Source: Ricinus communis
Lineage: Eukaryota; Streptophyta; Magnoliopsida; Malpighiales; Euphorbiaceae
Assembly (NCBI RefSeq): GCF_019578655.1
Contig: NC_063259.1
Coordinates: forward strand, 30,925,277-30,989,276
DNA length: 64,000 nt
Direction of reading: 5' to 3'
The notes under the pieces were generated by a model that was given only the letters and a program-made list of their open reading frames with translations, did not search any database and was not told where the DNA came from. Shown piece after piece: positions 34,994-56,200 of this stretch (position 1 is its first letter; every line of letters begins with the position of its first letter). Both the position numbers and the translations under genes were made by a program.

Positions 34994-35314
34994 TCAGAAA
35001 TCAGAGCAGCGACCGTTTCGCTCCCAATCGCCGTATCGAGTTGGTTCGGGTCCTTTAGGTCCACCGATTTCTCCAGTCTCTTTATTCACAAATTCATCAT
35101 CGTATTCTTGATCTTCTTTGCTTCCGATTTCAGGCTTCTTTTTGTTTTCTTCTTCTCCTTCTTTGTTATTTTGGGTGTCTTGAGATTGTGGTTGACTCGT
35201 CGATGAGCTGCTTATCATTCGACTCGATGAGCGAATCACCGACTCGGATCTTGTGGAGAGATTCGATAATGATGCCGATGATGAAAGTAGACGGCCCAAA
35301 TTGTTTCTCGCCAT
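34994..35314 (-). CDS. SDHAF4: Succinate dehydrogenase assembly factor 4, mitochondrial
   Basis: A single-exon frame of 106 residues from ATG 35314 ([17 protein letters not shown]). The N-terminus is Ser/Arg-rich without acidic residues for about 40 positions, as in a mitochondrial presequence. The C-terminal signature [20 protein letters not shown] then GRCSDF at the very end is the conserved core of SDHAF4 (formerly DUF1674). Known role of the family: binding flavinylated SDH1 in the matrix and protecting it while complex II assembles. The length is normal for plants. Divergent from the KGD4-like gene, with a Mutator-like element between them. A telo-box and two site II motifs lie upstream, as in many nuclear genes for mitochondrial proteins. 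Confidence 0.95.
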   Translation of the reverse strand: MARNNLGRLLSSSASLSNLSTRSESVIRSSSRMISSSSTSQPQSQDTQNNKEGEEENKKKPEIGSKEDQEYDDEFVNKETGEIGGPKGPEPTRYGDWERNGRCSDF

Positions 35315-35525
35315 TATTAATTTTCTTCTCTGAAACAAAAGAAAGAAACCCTAACGTAACTGAAACCAGTCGACGAAACTTAAGTCGGCAATGTTGTTTT
35401 AGAGAGGAAGAATGCAAAATGTCAAATTTGGCATCTTTTGGGGCCCAAGAGAAATTCAAAAAAATAAAAAAGAGTTAGGGCTAAAGTTTAAAAGGAAATG
35501 GCCCAACTCAACAAACATGTTATGG
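35315..35525. promoter_or_regulatory. SDHAF4-side part of a bidirectional promoter (telo-box and site II)
   Basis: A telo-box AAACCCTAA lies at 35346-35354, and GGCCCA (reverse of site II TGGGCC) at 35442-35447 and 35500-35505. Telo-box plus site II is a known combination in plant genes for ribosomal and mitochondrial proteins. Only 297 bp would separate the start codons of SDHAF4 and KGD4 if the mobile element were absent, so these motifs probably once served both genes. Confidence 0.6.
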
Positions 35526-35534
35526 ATTGAATAT
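35526..35534. repeat. Target-site duplication, left copy (9 bp)
   Basis: ATTGAATAT directly precedes the GGG end of the element and is identical to 36946-36954. Nine bases is the usual duplication length of Mutator-like elements. Confidence 0.9.
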
Positions 35535-35662
35535 GGGTAAAAGCTCATTTTTGCGCCTAATATCAGAGTGGAGAAACAAATATGGCTCTAAATAAAAATG
35601 AGGGACATTTAACTGTTAAATTCATGTTTTCCTGCAATATTAGCCCCTCACTAGACGGAGCC
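35535..35662 (+). repeat. Left terminal inverted repeat of the Mutator-like element
   Basis: About 128 bp, matching the reverse complement of 36819-36945 with scattered differences and small gaps. The inner edge is approximate, just after CTCACTAGACGGAGC. Confidence 0.85.
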
Positions 35663-35984
35663 TAATTATCAACGGATCTCTGTTAGAATTTGCTGACTTG
35701 GAATGAGGTGGGTCCTTTATAACGATAAAAAATTAATTGCAATGTTCGAGTTTGAGTTTGAGCTTGAGTTTGAGTTGGAGTGGTAGAGAGGAGAGCGAGT
35801 TTGATTTTTTACACTAGATGGTGAAGTTGATTTGGCCATCATCTTGATTTCCATTTTGAGTTAAACCAGCTTGATCTGGCCATGGTGATTTCAACTAGAA
35901 GTGGCTCCAATTGAATATGGGGTCAGATAATAAAAAGAAAGCTAACACCTTGCAAAAAGACAAAAAGTGATTTCAAGGAATGAA

Positions 35985-36007
35985 ATACTTTTTTTTTATT
36001 TTTACAG
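35985..36007 (-). other. A-rich tract after the eL37 3' region
   Basis: Read on the minus strand, the eL37 3' region ends TTACTGTAAAAATAAAAAAA. This looks like an old poly(A) tail and, with the absence of introns, suggests the eL37 copy passed through an mRNA. Simple A-richness is an alternative. Confidence 0.4.
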
Positions 36008-36232
36008 TAATGCGTCATTTGAAAATTCAACCACATAAACCAGAAGATACAATTTAAGCACTTCAAAAGAGAACCCAAGTAATTAATAGCCAAACAATTG
36101 TAGTATGAAAATCCTCGTTGAAATTCAAAACTACATATAAAGGAAAAGCGTGCAATGTTGATTACATAACATGAAAAGTGAATACCATCCATCAAAAAGC
36201 CTAAATTTTGCCTAAAATGACTATTTCACACC

Positions 36233-36504
36233 TTATGCAGATGTTGCTGCTGTTGCTCCCTTCTTCTTTAGTGCTGCTTCAGTACCTTCTCTAAAACCAC
36301 TTTTGATTCTCCGAGGCAGGTGGCGGAGGTACCTTATCCTTCCAGTTCTGGTTGTCTTTCTTCGGATAGCCTTCACACTCCAATTGTAGCTTCTCTTGCG
36401 GGCGACGCTTCTGAAGGTGGAAGCTACGGCGGGCACACCTGACACAAAGTGTGTGTGTGTGTCTTGTTCCTTCTCTTTCCAAAACTTCCTGTTCCCTAAC
36501 CCAT
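36233..36504 (-). pseudogene. RPL37: Ribosomal protein eL37 pseudogene inside the Mutator-like element
   Basis: From ATG 36504 the reading is MG-stop-GTGSFGKRRNK, then THTHTLCVRCARRSFHLQK, then in another frame RKRSYNWSVKAIRRKTT...RYLRHLPRRIKSGFREGTEA, ending TAA 36233. That is eL37 (60S subunit, zinc-binding) with three lesions. Codon 3 is TAG (36498-36496) where lysine AAG is expected. An expanded ACACAC stretch adds a Thr-His. A deletion of about ten codons with a frameshift after HLQK removes the second CxxC zinc pair. A telo-box-like AAACCCTA lies at 36512-36519, just before the start, as in true ribosomal protein genes. The long frame on this strand (36667-36233) only encodes the C-terminal half and is not a functional protein. 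Confidence 0.9.
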
Positions 36505-36818
36505 TGCAGAGAAACCCTAGCTGTAGATGTGTAAGTTTGTTTTGGGTTAAGAAATGAAATACTTGATGGATAAAACTCAAAATCAAGAAAAGAAGTAGTG
36601 AAAAAATTGGATTAGAAATATTGAAAACGGAAAAAAAAGCGAAGTGGGTATGAAGAAAAGAAAGCATTAAAGGTGTTTGAAAATATGATATTTTTTGTTT
36701 GTATTGTAGGACAGAAAAATCAAGTAAACATAACCCTCAATTACTGTCATGTCATTGGTTGGGCCCAAGATTAACGCCACATCATTATCTTGGTAACGGT
36801 TCTCCCAATCAAAAATAA

Positions 36819-36945
36819 GTTCCGTTTAGTGAGGGGCCAGTATACCAAGAAAACATGAATTTGACGGATAAATGTCCTTCATCTTCTTTTAGGGGCATAT
36901 TTGTTCCTCGACCCTAATATTAGGGGCAAAAATGAGCTTTTTCCC
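36819..36945 (-). repeat. Right terminal inverted repeat of the Mutator-like element
   Basis: About 127 bp, the inverted partner of 35535-35662. It ends AAATGAGCTTTTTCCC directly before the duplicated ATTGAATAT. Confidence 0.85.
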
Positions 36946-36954
36946 ATTGAATAT
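36946..36954. repeat. Target-site duplication, right copy (9 bp)
   Basis: ATTGAATAT, identical to 35526-35534, directly follows the CCC end of the element. Confidence 0.9.
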
Positions 36955-37031
36955 TGAATCATTATTAGTCAAGTCACGGGCAAAATAGAAGAAGGAACAA
37001 CAGAGAGGTAAAGTTGGAAAGAGAAGAAAGT

Positions 37032-38091
37032 ATGGGAGGAGGAAGGCAGGTTATGAAGAGAATTCCACTCATCCAATTCCCAAAACGACATGCTAAATCC
37101 TCAGCTTCAGTTTCAGGTGTGTGAGTCCGTGTCTACCTTTTTCTTTTTAATTGATTGCTTACTTTCTGCTGTGATAGAATCAACTTGCTTAAAGTTTCTG
37201 TTTGGATTTTCAGAAGATTTCCTTTGTAATTGCGCTTAAACTTGTGATAATACTCAAGGCTTTTGCCCCTTCTTGTGGATTTGAACTTCTCTTGTTTTGT
37301 AACTTTCCATACGGAGGAGTTTATGTACCCTTGAGGGTTCCCTTCTTTCCACATTTGGGTCATCCGTGCTGTTGCTGAGGCATTTATCGTGGCCTTCAGT
37401 TTGCCTAATCTTTTTTTCTTTGGGCGTACTTGATTAGACTCTTAGGGAGCATCTCCTTGATAGCAAGAGATGTTGTATGATCTCATTTTGTTCAAGCCTG
37501 CCTTTGGCTTAGTCACGAAATGGGACACGTGGTATGTTACTTTTTAATTTCATGAGAAACAATAAAAAATGTGAATTTTGGTTCTCGGCTGCTTACAGTA
37601 TTTAGTTATCTTGTATACTGTAATCATACTGGTCAGGGAAGAATTTAACGTTTTGGCATGTGTAGGTTCCACTTCCCAAACTCAAGACATTCATCATATC
37701 TCTATGTCAAGTTCTGATGTTCCGGCTCCACCCTCCAACACTGCTGTGGGTGGCAAAGCTTCTCTTCAGCCTAAGCGTACGCCTGTCTCTCACAGAGAAA
37801 TAGAGGCTATTCTGGTAAAGCATTAAATCCTTTTTGGTGTTTATTTTTAGGTAGAAATTACTCTTTTCTTTCTTTCTTTCTTTCTTTCTTTTTTTTTTTT
37901 TTTTTTTGCTTTCAGAATAGTTGGAGCATAAGGATACCCCTAAACATGTGTTAAATGATAGGACTTGGTTGACTACATATTTTCACATTCATACTTCAAT
38001 TTTAGCATGTCAAGTCATCCAAGTATATTTCTTTGGGAAATGCTGATTTGCATGATCTTGTTACCCTATGCAGCTTGGAGGGTGCTTTTGA
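37032..38091 (+). CDS. KGD4/MRPS36-like subunit of mitochondrial 2-oxoglutarate dehydrogenase
   Basis: Three exons, 37032-37116, 37666-37814 and 38074-38091, give 252 nt and 83 residues. The start reads MGGGRQVMKRIPLIQFPKRH. The middle is SSDVPAPPSNTAVGGKASL, followed by QPKRTPVSHREIEAIL, and the six-codon last exon adds LGGCF and the stop. The PLIxFPxRH box near the N-terminus and the VSxxEIExI..GG end are shared with the animal and fungal MRPS36/Kgd4 family. That family tethers E3 to the E1-E2 core of the 2-oxoglutarate dehydrogenase complex in the matrix. The first intron is ~550 bp; the second includes a (TTTC)n/T tract at 37862-37907. The Mutator-like element ends 86 bp upstream of the start codon. 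Confidence 0.85.
37862..37907. repeat. TTTC/poly-T microsatellite in KGD4-like intron 2
   Basis: About seven TTTC repeats merge into a long T run. Confidence 0.85.
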
Positions 38092-39018
38092 TTTCCATCC
38101 ATCAATATGGTTCGTGGAGGATCTGCAATGCGAATAAATATTTCTGTTTTCTATGTGATCCTATGCTTTATTGTGTGTTCACATTGTGTTTTGGTGTTGT
38201 ATCTATGAATTAAGTTTTAATGGAAGAATGAGATTCTTGAAGATTAATTATAGTTATATACTTAAATAGGATACAGTTATACAACGAATTCCTGAATTGG
38301 AAGCCGATGAGGCTACTTATCCAATATCAGGATTCGCAAGTGCTCAATCGATAATAAAAAGAAAAAAAAAATCTAGGCATCTATTATCTTGATCGAAATT
38401 CTTAGACGTGATAATCAGAATACATTTCCTAGGCACTAACAGATAAGAGACAGAATAATGAACCGCCTGCAATGAGCAAGACAATATATAAATGAAGGCT
38501 TCTTCTATGTTTTTCAAAAGACGAGGTACTCAAATTGATTACAAAGATTTCTAAGAATTGTCCGATGTTCAGTTTGATCAATCAAACTGATTCACAATAA
38601 TATGCAAAGAAGAAACAGAAAAGAAAAAAAGAACATATTCAGAAATAGAAAAAATTTCCCCATATATATCTCAAGATGAGAGAAACAAAACTGTACATTA
38701 TTATTATTCCTCAAAAACAAGAGTAACAAAGCTAACTTTCAAACAAGCTGGGCGAAGCTATCAACTATATGACATAGAAAAAGGAATATAATAATATAAT
38801 ATCCTACTTTCTGTACCAGCCCCCATGGAAACCACTTCTATATTCCTGCTCCCTGTTTTCTGCATCACTCAGCTCCATAACTGTAAATTTGATATTATCC
38901 TTCAACTTGCGTCGTCCGTATAACAATTGATTTCATGATTGTTTGAAGTAAAAGGTGAATCTGTTCCTACTTCTTTCAAGCACTGTTGCAACAACAACAA
39001 GAAGAAGAAAAGATTCAC
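38092..39018. other. Tail-to-tail spacer between KGD4-like gene and GLT1
   Basis: This holds the 3' regions of two converging genes. A short palindrome (CAGTTTGAT CA ATCAAACTG) lies at 38570-38589. No further gene was recognised. Confidence 0.5.
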
Positions 39019-49195
<10,177 letters not shown>

Positions 49196-49834
49196 TATTG
49201 ACAAACCAAAACTGTTTCTTTTTTTCTTTTAACGTGTCTAATATAAATATAAGAGATGGAGATGAGATCCGAAGAGAACCGAAGCTTAAGGGATTCGATT
49301 GGATAAGTGTTCCTTTTTCTTATCACAAATCAAGTTAACATGCAGAGTTTCAGATCTGAATACGTTAACTGTTTTTTTAATGAGATGATTTCGCAGCCAA
49401 ATCCAACGAGTTCGAGATTAAAATGTAAACTTAAAAGAAAAAGGGAAATCTGAAAGGGAACGAGAAAGAGAGAGAAAGATCTTAAATTAACTGTGGAATT
49501 TACGAAGGTCTCCTAAGAAAAACAAAGAAATATAAAAATCTAATGTTGCTTCATGCACAGACGGATTTTACGAGATCCAGTATTGAAGAACTCGAAACAA
49601 AGAAGCAGCAAACAAGCAAAGCCGTGAATAGAGCGAGCGAACAGAGAGGAAGCGAAAAGATTTATGATTGGGCAGAGGCAAAATAAAAAGGAAAAAGAAA
49701 AACAGAGAGAGAGAGAGGCGGAGCAGAGCAGAGGGGAGGAGAGCACCGACGTGATGACCTGCTCTCTTTGTTTGTTTCTTTTTTTTTTTTTTTTTCTAAG
49801 ACTAGTAGTGATCTAAATGGCAGCGAGAGTTTAG
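49196..49834 (-). promoter_or_regulatory. GLT1 leader and core promoter region
   Basis: Between the start codon and the TATA-like element lie about 640 bp. The part next to the TATA, on the minus strand, is CT-rich (49690-49740), typical of a plant 5' leader. A leader intron is possible but I could not fix its ends. Confidence 0.45.
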
Positions 49835-49842
49835 ATTTTATA
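49835..49842 (-). promoter_or_regulatory. TATA-like element of GLT1
   Basis: TATAAAAT on the minus strand precedes a CT-rich stretch by a normal distance. It is the best core-promoter candidate upstream of GLT1. Confidence 0.45.
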
Positions 49843-52250
49843 GAGAGAAATGCAGACATAAAAGCGAGAGAGTCTTTGAATGTGGGGACCACGAACCGAT
49901 GGGGCCAGCGGTTTCCTTTTTCTTTAATACTATTATTATTATTATTATTATTTGAATGAATAAGATTTAAACTTGAAATTATTATTTTTAATCATGTGAA
50001 TTTATAGTTCGTCCGCCACAAAAATTAGGAATTCATAAAATTAAAATTTTTAAGATTAAGCTTCCCACTTCATTCAACTGATGATCTAAATAAAAAGAGA
50101 AAAACATATACAAAGAAGAATTGGCCGATGATCGCTATCGTAAAGTGACTCGACAGCTCAAGGATTTTGAGATGTGCCACGTGTACATAGGCTCTATGCG
50201 GCACGCGACAACCGCTCATGGTGGGTCCCATTCTATAGGTGATAGACTCACCTCTGTTTTTTAACTCAACTCTTTTCTAGGCTCGGCTCCGAACCTCCGC
50301 CTTTGTCTCTTGCGGTAACTTCTCTGTTTGTTTTGTTTTTCACATCTAATCCCACACTCAGGTTCAACTTTTAACTCTTGTAATGTTAGTTTGTATGCGA
50401 TTATGACTTTTCAACTCTTCTTACTTCCAGAAACTACTAACGACTTCTGAATCAATAGTGTTACACTTTCCGTCTTTTGTAACCGACTTTGTGATATTCC
50501 AAAATAGTTTTTTTTTTTCTTATCTTTTCTTATCTATTTAAGTGGTACTTATCATTTATTGATTTACTGATAACTATGAGGATTACAGATTAAATTGCGA
50601 TAAAGTACTTTTTGATTTTATTTGGATCGATAGATTCTATAATTTATATTAATAATATCATAAATTTTAATGATTTCATAAAAAAAATTAAAAGCAATAG
50701 GTTGATTGTGTTTTCTAGAATTAACATAGTTTTAAGATTTTATAAATTTATCATGGATAATTTTAGCAGTGTTTGGCTGAAATACATAAAATTTATATAA
50801 TTTATTTAAAAAATTTAAATTTAAATATTTTAAATTGAGTGACAGTTAATTTGATATTATATTATATAAAATTGACTGTAGCTAAATTAAATTGTAACAA
50901 AATAGATAGAATTTTCAAATGAGCTTTACATTAGTAAGTCAATATATTTCATAACACTAAAATATCTCTTTTAATTTTATTATTTCTATTTTATTTTTTT
51001 ATATCTTTTTTTTAAATAAAATAAAAAAATTTATAAGATTCGATCAAACATAGCATTATCTAGTGGATTATATTTTTTTTAAAAAAAGCTTATAAATTAT
51101 TTTGTTAAATGATTTTTAAAAAATATTAATTTATCTATCGCTTAACAAAATAATATTTGAACCTCCAAAGAATTCAAAAATCACTTATTCAATTTCATCT
51201 CAAACTCGGATTTAATATAATTATTGTCATTCAAAACCTGTTGCTGCACTAGAGTTGAATTATTTAAATTTAATTGAGTAGCTAGCTTGAATTTGCTGTG
51301 GAACAAATTAAATGTCATTTTCTTAGAACAAGGTAAATATTTATTTCGGAATAAATAAAATGAAAATCTCATATACAGACGGTAAAGGAATGAGTTAACG
51401 GTGGACGAAGTAAAAAATATATATATATATATTGTCCCTGGAAATGAAGGGGTGACCTTTCCATGTGACGCGAGGAATGAGGAAATGAAATGCTATAAAA
51501 AGTATAAACAGCCTATACGCGGCCAATAGTATACGTGATTTGCCGGGAGGTTTGTAATGCGGCCAATAGTCAGCGACTGATCCATCCATCTAATCTGAAT
51601 GGGATCTAGGCTTTTATATAATTAAAATTAGTTGCCAAATACAACGTTTTATGTTTCCAGGATTGGAAAAAAAAAGGGTGGATTCTTCTAAAAATGTCAA
51701 TTGTCTTTTTGTTGATTATTATTATTATTACTATCATGAATCATGACCGGAGATTTGCTTTTCTTTGGATAGCACATTGGATTTGAAACAAAACAATTAG
51801 CAGTTGGCTGTTTGTTGGCTTTTAACTCCAATAAATCATGACTACCATTTATGCTTCGCATGTGAATTTTTCCCATCTCTACGACAAATGGGCATCGACA
51901 ATTGCAAGTCCATATTGACCCACTTATTGGCGCTTGTAAAGTGTGAATCTGTGTGCTGTAATACGGAGTAAAAAAGGAAAAACCAAAGCTCCATCCACGC
52001 ATATCCAATCCAAACAAGAGATGGGTGAAAATGGAAAAACCCAAAAGTGGGTTCCCACCATTGCGACTTTTACATTTGGCACTAAACGACAGGGAAGCTT
52101 CACAAACAGGACACGCTGCATCAAATCAAAAGACCCTTTATAATCAAAAAAAAGGGGGAAAAGAAAAAGAAAAGTGCTGAGGCACAAAATTAGTAGCATG
52201 GAATTTACCTGATTCAAGCAGGGACTATAAAAATATTACTAATAGCACAT
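49843..52250. other. Intergenic sequence upstream of GLT1
   Basis: An ATT microsatellite lies at 49930-49952. A G-box/ABRE core CCACGTGT lies at 50177-50184, in a comparatively GC-rich patch (50150-50310) that resembles a promoter or leader, although no coding exon follows it convincingly. At about 50768-51048 two AT-rich arms face each other (TGTTTGGCTGAAAT versus the reverse complement TGTTTGATCGAATC), a weak MITE candidate. Frames at 51395-52217 have no recognisable motif. Confidence 0.4.
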
Positions 52251-55200
52251 TAAAGTTATTCGCTTTCTACCTTTTTAATTATTTGTATTCTATGGCTGAT
52301 GCATGTTTTTAATTAAAAGTTTGTAAATATTAAATCATTATATTTCAATCGCCTGGGAAATTTTCGCCCAATGCAATTTGTTGGTAACATCCGCATGTGT
52401 TTCACTGGGGTAGAGAATCATAGACAGATTTCTTTCCTTTTCTTTTTCTTTATTTGTTTATATTTGTCTTTATATTTTATAAATTATTTAAATCCATTCT
52501 ATTAAAAGTCTATTCTATTTCTTTGTCAATTAAGCATGTCTTTAACGTGGTTCTTCTGGAGAATGTTATCATCTGTTTATTAACAAAGTTTTAAATTCAT
52601 TCACTTTACATAATCTCTCAAAAAATATTAGTTTTCTAATTACGGTACCATTATACTTTTATCTATCAGTTTATTATTTTGCATGTCCTCACTTTACTGG
52701 CTTTTGGTTATAAATATTTAATACTCTCTCATTCTCAATAAGAGAATCATTTTTTATGTTTCAATTGTTAGTTTAGTAGAGTAGTTATCACATGCAATTA
52801 GTTTTTTTTTACTATATATTTGGAACTAGTAATTTCTTAAAAAAAAAAGAATTAATAAAAGTACATTAAAGAAAGAGTAAAAGAATTAAAAACATCGACT
52901 AGAAAATTTATGTTTTTTTCGTCTAAGCGTAAATTATAAGTGTACGATTCTAAATCTCAATAATAAAAGAATTGATACTAAACTAACCATAATGTTTAAC
53001 TTTTACTACAAGTAATTGCTATTATATTTTTCTACTCTGAGTATTTTAGGAAAAGAAAAAGAATTCAGATTTTAATTTTTATCTTGTATGTTATGAAACA
53101 GGTACATAATCAATGAGCATTAGTACAATAATTAGAACAGTCCACAAAATTTATGGTGAAGTGGCACAATCATAAGAGTAGAAGTTGAAGCCCACATGCT
53201 CCACCATGCTACCTACTGCCAAGTCTCAATCAAAGTATGGAGTAGCAAGCTGCTAAATCAAACTCAAACCCCCCCCACCCACCCACATCAAAGGGAGGGA
53301 GATCAAAATGTGGAATTTAGGAAAAGTAAGGGTACTTATTTGTAAAATAAAGTTATAAGGACTCCTTATTATCAAAACTTCATAACAGAGAAAAGAAAAG
53401 TACGGACTCTTGACTCCCCACTCTTGACTTGTTATCGTATCTATCCATCCTCGTTAACCCAAGCAGAGGCCACGGTTTCGTCAATTCATGTCTCTCAAAG
53501 TCCACGCCGGACTGCCTAATTTTTACCTTCGCTTATTACAAGTGTCGCTGCTTTCTCTATCTGACACGTATCCCAATGAATTTTTAAATTTTTTCTCTTA
53601 AATAGATTATAAATAAAATAAAATTTATCACCACCACCCGATGAATCCTTTTTATTTTTCCACCAACCTCAATAATTGAGCGTGGGGGAGAGTGAGTTAG
53701 GTGAAGCAAATGTCAAATTTTTAAAAAAGCACAAAAATTATTATTTATGTGTCCCTATGTCCCATCGAGCTTTTCTTTTTCTTTTTTTTTATAACAACCG
53801 AACGAAATTGTGAAAGGTTTTCAGAAATGATTGTATAATTCAATTAAATCTTTAAAAGGAAAAAAGGCTTTAAAATCTATGAGGCCATTCGTTTCCAATT
53901 GTCAATGATTTCGTTTGATATTTGTATTTTCCATGTAGGCACGGATCAATTGAGTTGGCCCAAATGCACATAAATTTGTTCTCCTCTAATTATTTTGATA
54001 TTATAAATATGCAACATATTTCTATCTCAAAAATAATCTATTTTTCGTACTACATTATACTTTTTCTAATTATTAGATAAATATCTAAGTCCCAATATAG
54101 TATTTATATCCTATTACTTAAATCTCACTAATTATAAATCATATGGCAATAATGGTTGAGTTGGCAAATACAATAAATTTAATATGAATAGTTTATGCTT
54201 AAAATATATATGTATAAAATATTTTAATAAGAAACTAATTTTCTTAATTTATGTGTAAATCAAAGTATAATTTTTAAGGCAGGAAATATAATCTTAGGTT
54301 TGATTTTATATACTACTACATTTTAATCTGATAATATTAAAGTCATTTCAAAAATTAAGAAGTTTTAACTTCTAACTCTCGTCCTATCCTGTTAATGAAA
54401 AATCCAATCTCATAAGAATAGATATGTACGTAAATATATCTATCCATTATCATGTCTATAAAACCAAGGCTGTGGTTCAGAAGTAGACATTCAGGAGAAG
54501 AAATTGACCACGATGGTCTTGTCCAAGTCACTGCAAAGGTCCCAACCACATGGAAACAAATGTGCCGTATGCTTCAACTTGGGTTGATTATGGACATTAT
54601 TGTATTAAAGAAACGAAAGACAAACAAAAAGATGCCAACTCTTTTATTTTTATTTGTTTTCAATGTCTTTGTATCACAGAAAATTGACATAGTAGCATTG
54701 TTGTACTCTTTGGATAGATTGACCTTTTAGTTACCTGTTGCCCATTGTTGAAGGATAAGATAATGACTTGGTGATTAGCCTGTACATTGGGACATCCATC
54801 GTGCCCTGTTTTTTCATTTTTCTCCTTTTTCCTGGTTAATCAATATTTACTTGTTTTTATTAGTTATCAAACGAATGGACACACAGATAATTGTTGAATT
54901 ACTACATGATTACTGAATTTTAATCATAATTTCAGTTTTAGTACTGAACCTAATTTCAACCTATGATGGGCAGTAATTTTGTCATTATTCTGTTTGAATA
55001 GGACATTTCGGATTTGGAAGTTAGAATGAGATGAAAATCACAATACTGAGTTATGCATCAATAGGACAACCTTTGATCCATTAGCATTTATTTAAAATCA
55101 ACACCATCTGATAATACATATAGTTTATATGATAAGGAATTTCACTAAATAAACCAGAGAAATTTATATATAATATATACAATTTTGAAAATAATTAAGC

Positions 55201-56200
55201 ATTCCAAACAAATTTTAATGCCTTAGGTATATAAAAGAACTCGAAGCTTTCTCTTCTTCTTTTTTTTTTTCCTTAAATAACTGGCAAGAATATATGTTTG
55301 CTAATTAACAGCACATGAATGTCCAGCGGAGGTGTTGAAGAATGAAGAATTTTTTTTTTTTTTTACTTAAAAGAAAGAACGGATGAACTACTATTTCTTT
55401 TTTTTTTTAAATTAAATATATCGTAAAATCTCTCTATAGTCATACACCTAAAAATAAATAAAATTTATGAATATAAAGAGATTATAATTTAATAAAATAT
55501 TTAATACTAATTTTTTTTTAGACTTAACACTTGATCATATTGGTTAATTGATAGAAATTAGAGATAAAATACATTACCATATAAATAAAATTGATGAGAT
55601 AAAATAATACTTTAAAAAATAAAATAGACTATAATATATATTTTTAAAGTCATACATAAATATTACCATATAAAGAAATATTTACTTAAAATGGATTTTA
55701 AAAATTATAATTTATTATAATAGAAAATTTATTTTTATTTATAATTGATCTAAATTAGAATCATAATTTTTTATATCACTGTGTAGAAGAAAAGTTATTC
55801 ATGTATATAATATCACTATTCATAGAAAGTTATTTATCAAAATTATTAAAAAGAGTTATGTGGAAATCATATTTTATAATAATTGAGGTGTACATTAAAA
55901 GAACAAAGACAATAGCTTCTTTTATTTGGCCGCCCCAATTGGGAAATGTGATAGAATTATTTGAGAAGAAAAAGAAGAAAAAAAGAATGTCCAGCTAGGA
56001 GTATAGCACAGATGCACCGCCAGAATATTCAACCGCAGCCGTGCAACTGTATTTAGTTTGATGCGATTGTGAAGCATCCAATAAGGCAATAACCCTTTTA
56101 ATTGCTGCTAATTATTATAACCAAACAATAAAATGGAAAACGTTTATTCACAGAAGACTGTAAAAATGCTGCTGCAGAAGCAGAAGAAGGTGGCCTTTGA
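52251..56200. other. AT-rich gene-poor stretch
   Basis: No coding gene was recognised. There is a short C-rich run at 53269-53284, two TTGACT cores close together near 53409 and 53424 within a less AT-rich patch, and many A/T homopolymers. The 92-codon frame at 54452-54730 shows no motif or leader and ends in low-complexity hydrophobic sequence, so I do not call it. Confidence 0.4.

Larger units (their letters stand above)
35535..36945. mobile_element. Non-autonomous Mutator-like element carrying an eL37 copy (Pack-MULE type)
   Basis: This 1,411-bp element has long terminal inverted repeats: 35535-~35662 at the left and ~36819-36945 at the right. Both begin GGG(T/A)AAAAGCTCATTTTTG and stay similar through GGACATTTA, AAATTCATGTTTTC and CCCCTCACTA. 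A perfect 9-bp duplication flanks it. There is no transposase frame inside, so it must have moved in trans. The interior contains a degenerate TTTGAG hexamer repeat (35748-35790) and, in minus orientation, a broken eL37 gene with its 3' untranslated region and an A-rich tract. The size, inverted repeats, 9-bp duplication and host-gene cargo fit a Pack-MULE. Inserted between SDHAF4 and the KGD4-like gene, 86 bp before the latter's start codon. Confidence 0.9.

Noticed and set aside
36233..36667. A 144-codon minus-strand frame with clear eL37 C-terminal sequence, tempting as a functional ribosomal protein gene
   Set aside because: The zinc-finger half is in a different frame, codon 3 of the true start is a stop, and the second zinc cysteine pair is deleted. 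It is a pseudogene inside a mobile element.
38570..38589. Palindrome CAGTTTGATCAATCAAACTG as a possible terminator or binding site
   Set aside because: A 9-bp stem in a 3' region of a plant gene is not unusual and there is no supporting context.
38811..38886. A 24-codon minus-strand frame (MELSDAENREQEYRSGFHGG...) after GLT1
   Set aside because: It is probably within the GLT1 3' region. It is too short and no family was recognised.
51485..51575. TATAAAAAG plus two GCGGCCAATAGT copies as a promoter
   Set aside because: The CCAAT copies lie downstream of the TATA in the only orientation that works, and no gene follows.
54452..54730. A 92-codon plus-strand frame in the gene-poor region
   Set aside because: No motif, no splice support, and a low-complexity hydrophobic end. 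Frames of this length are expected by chance in this much sequence.
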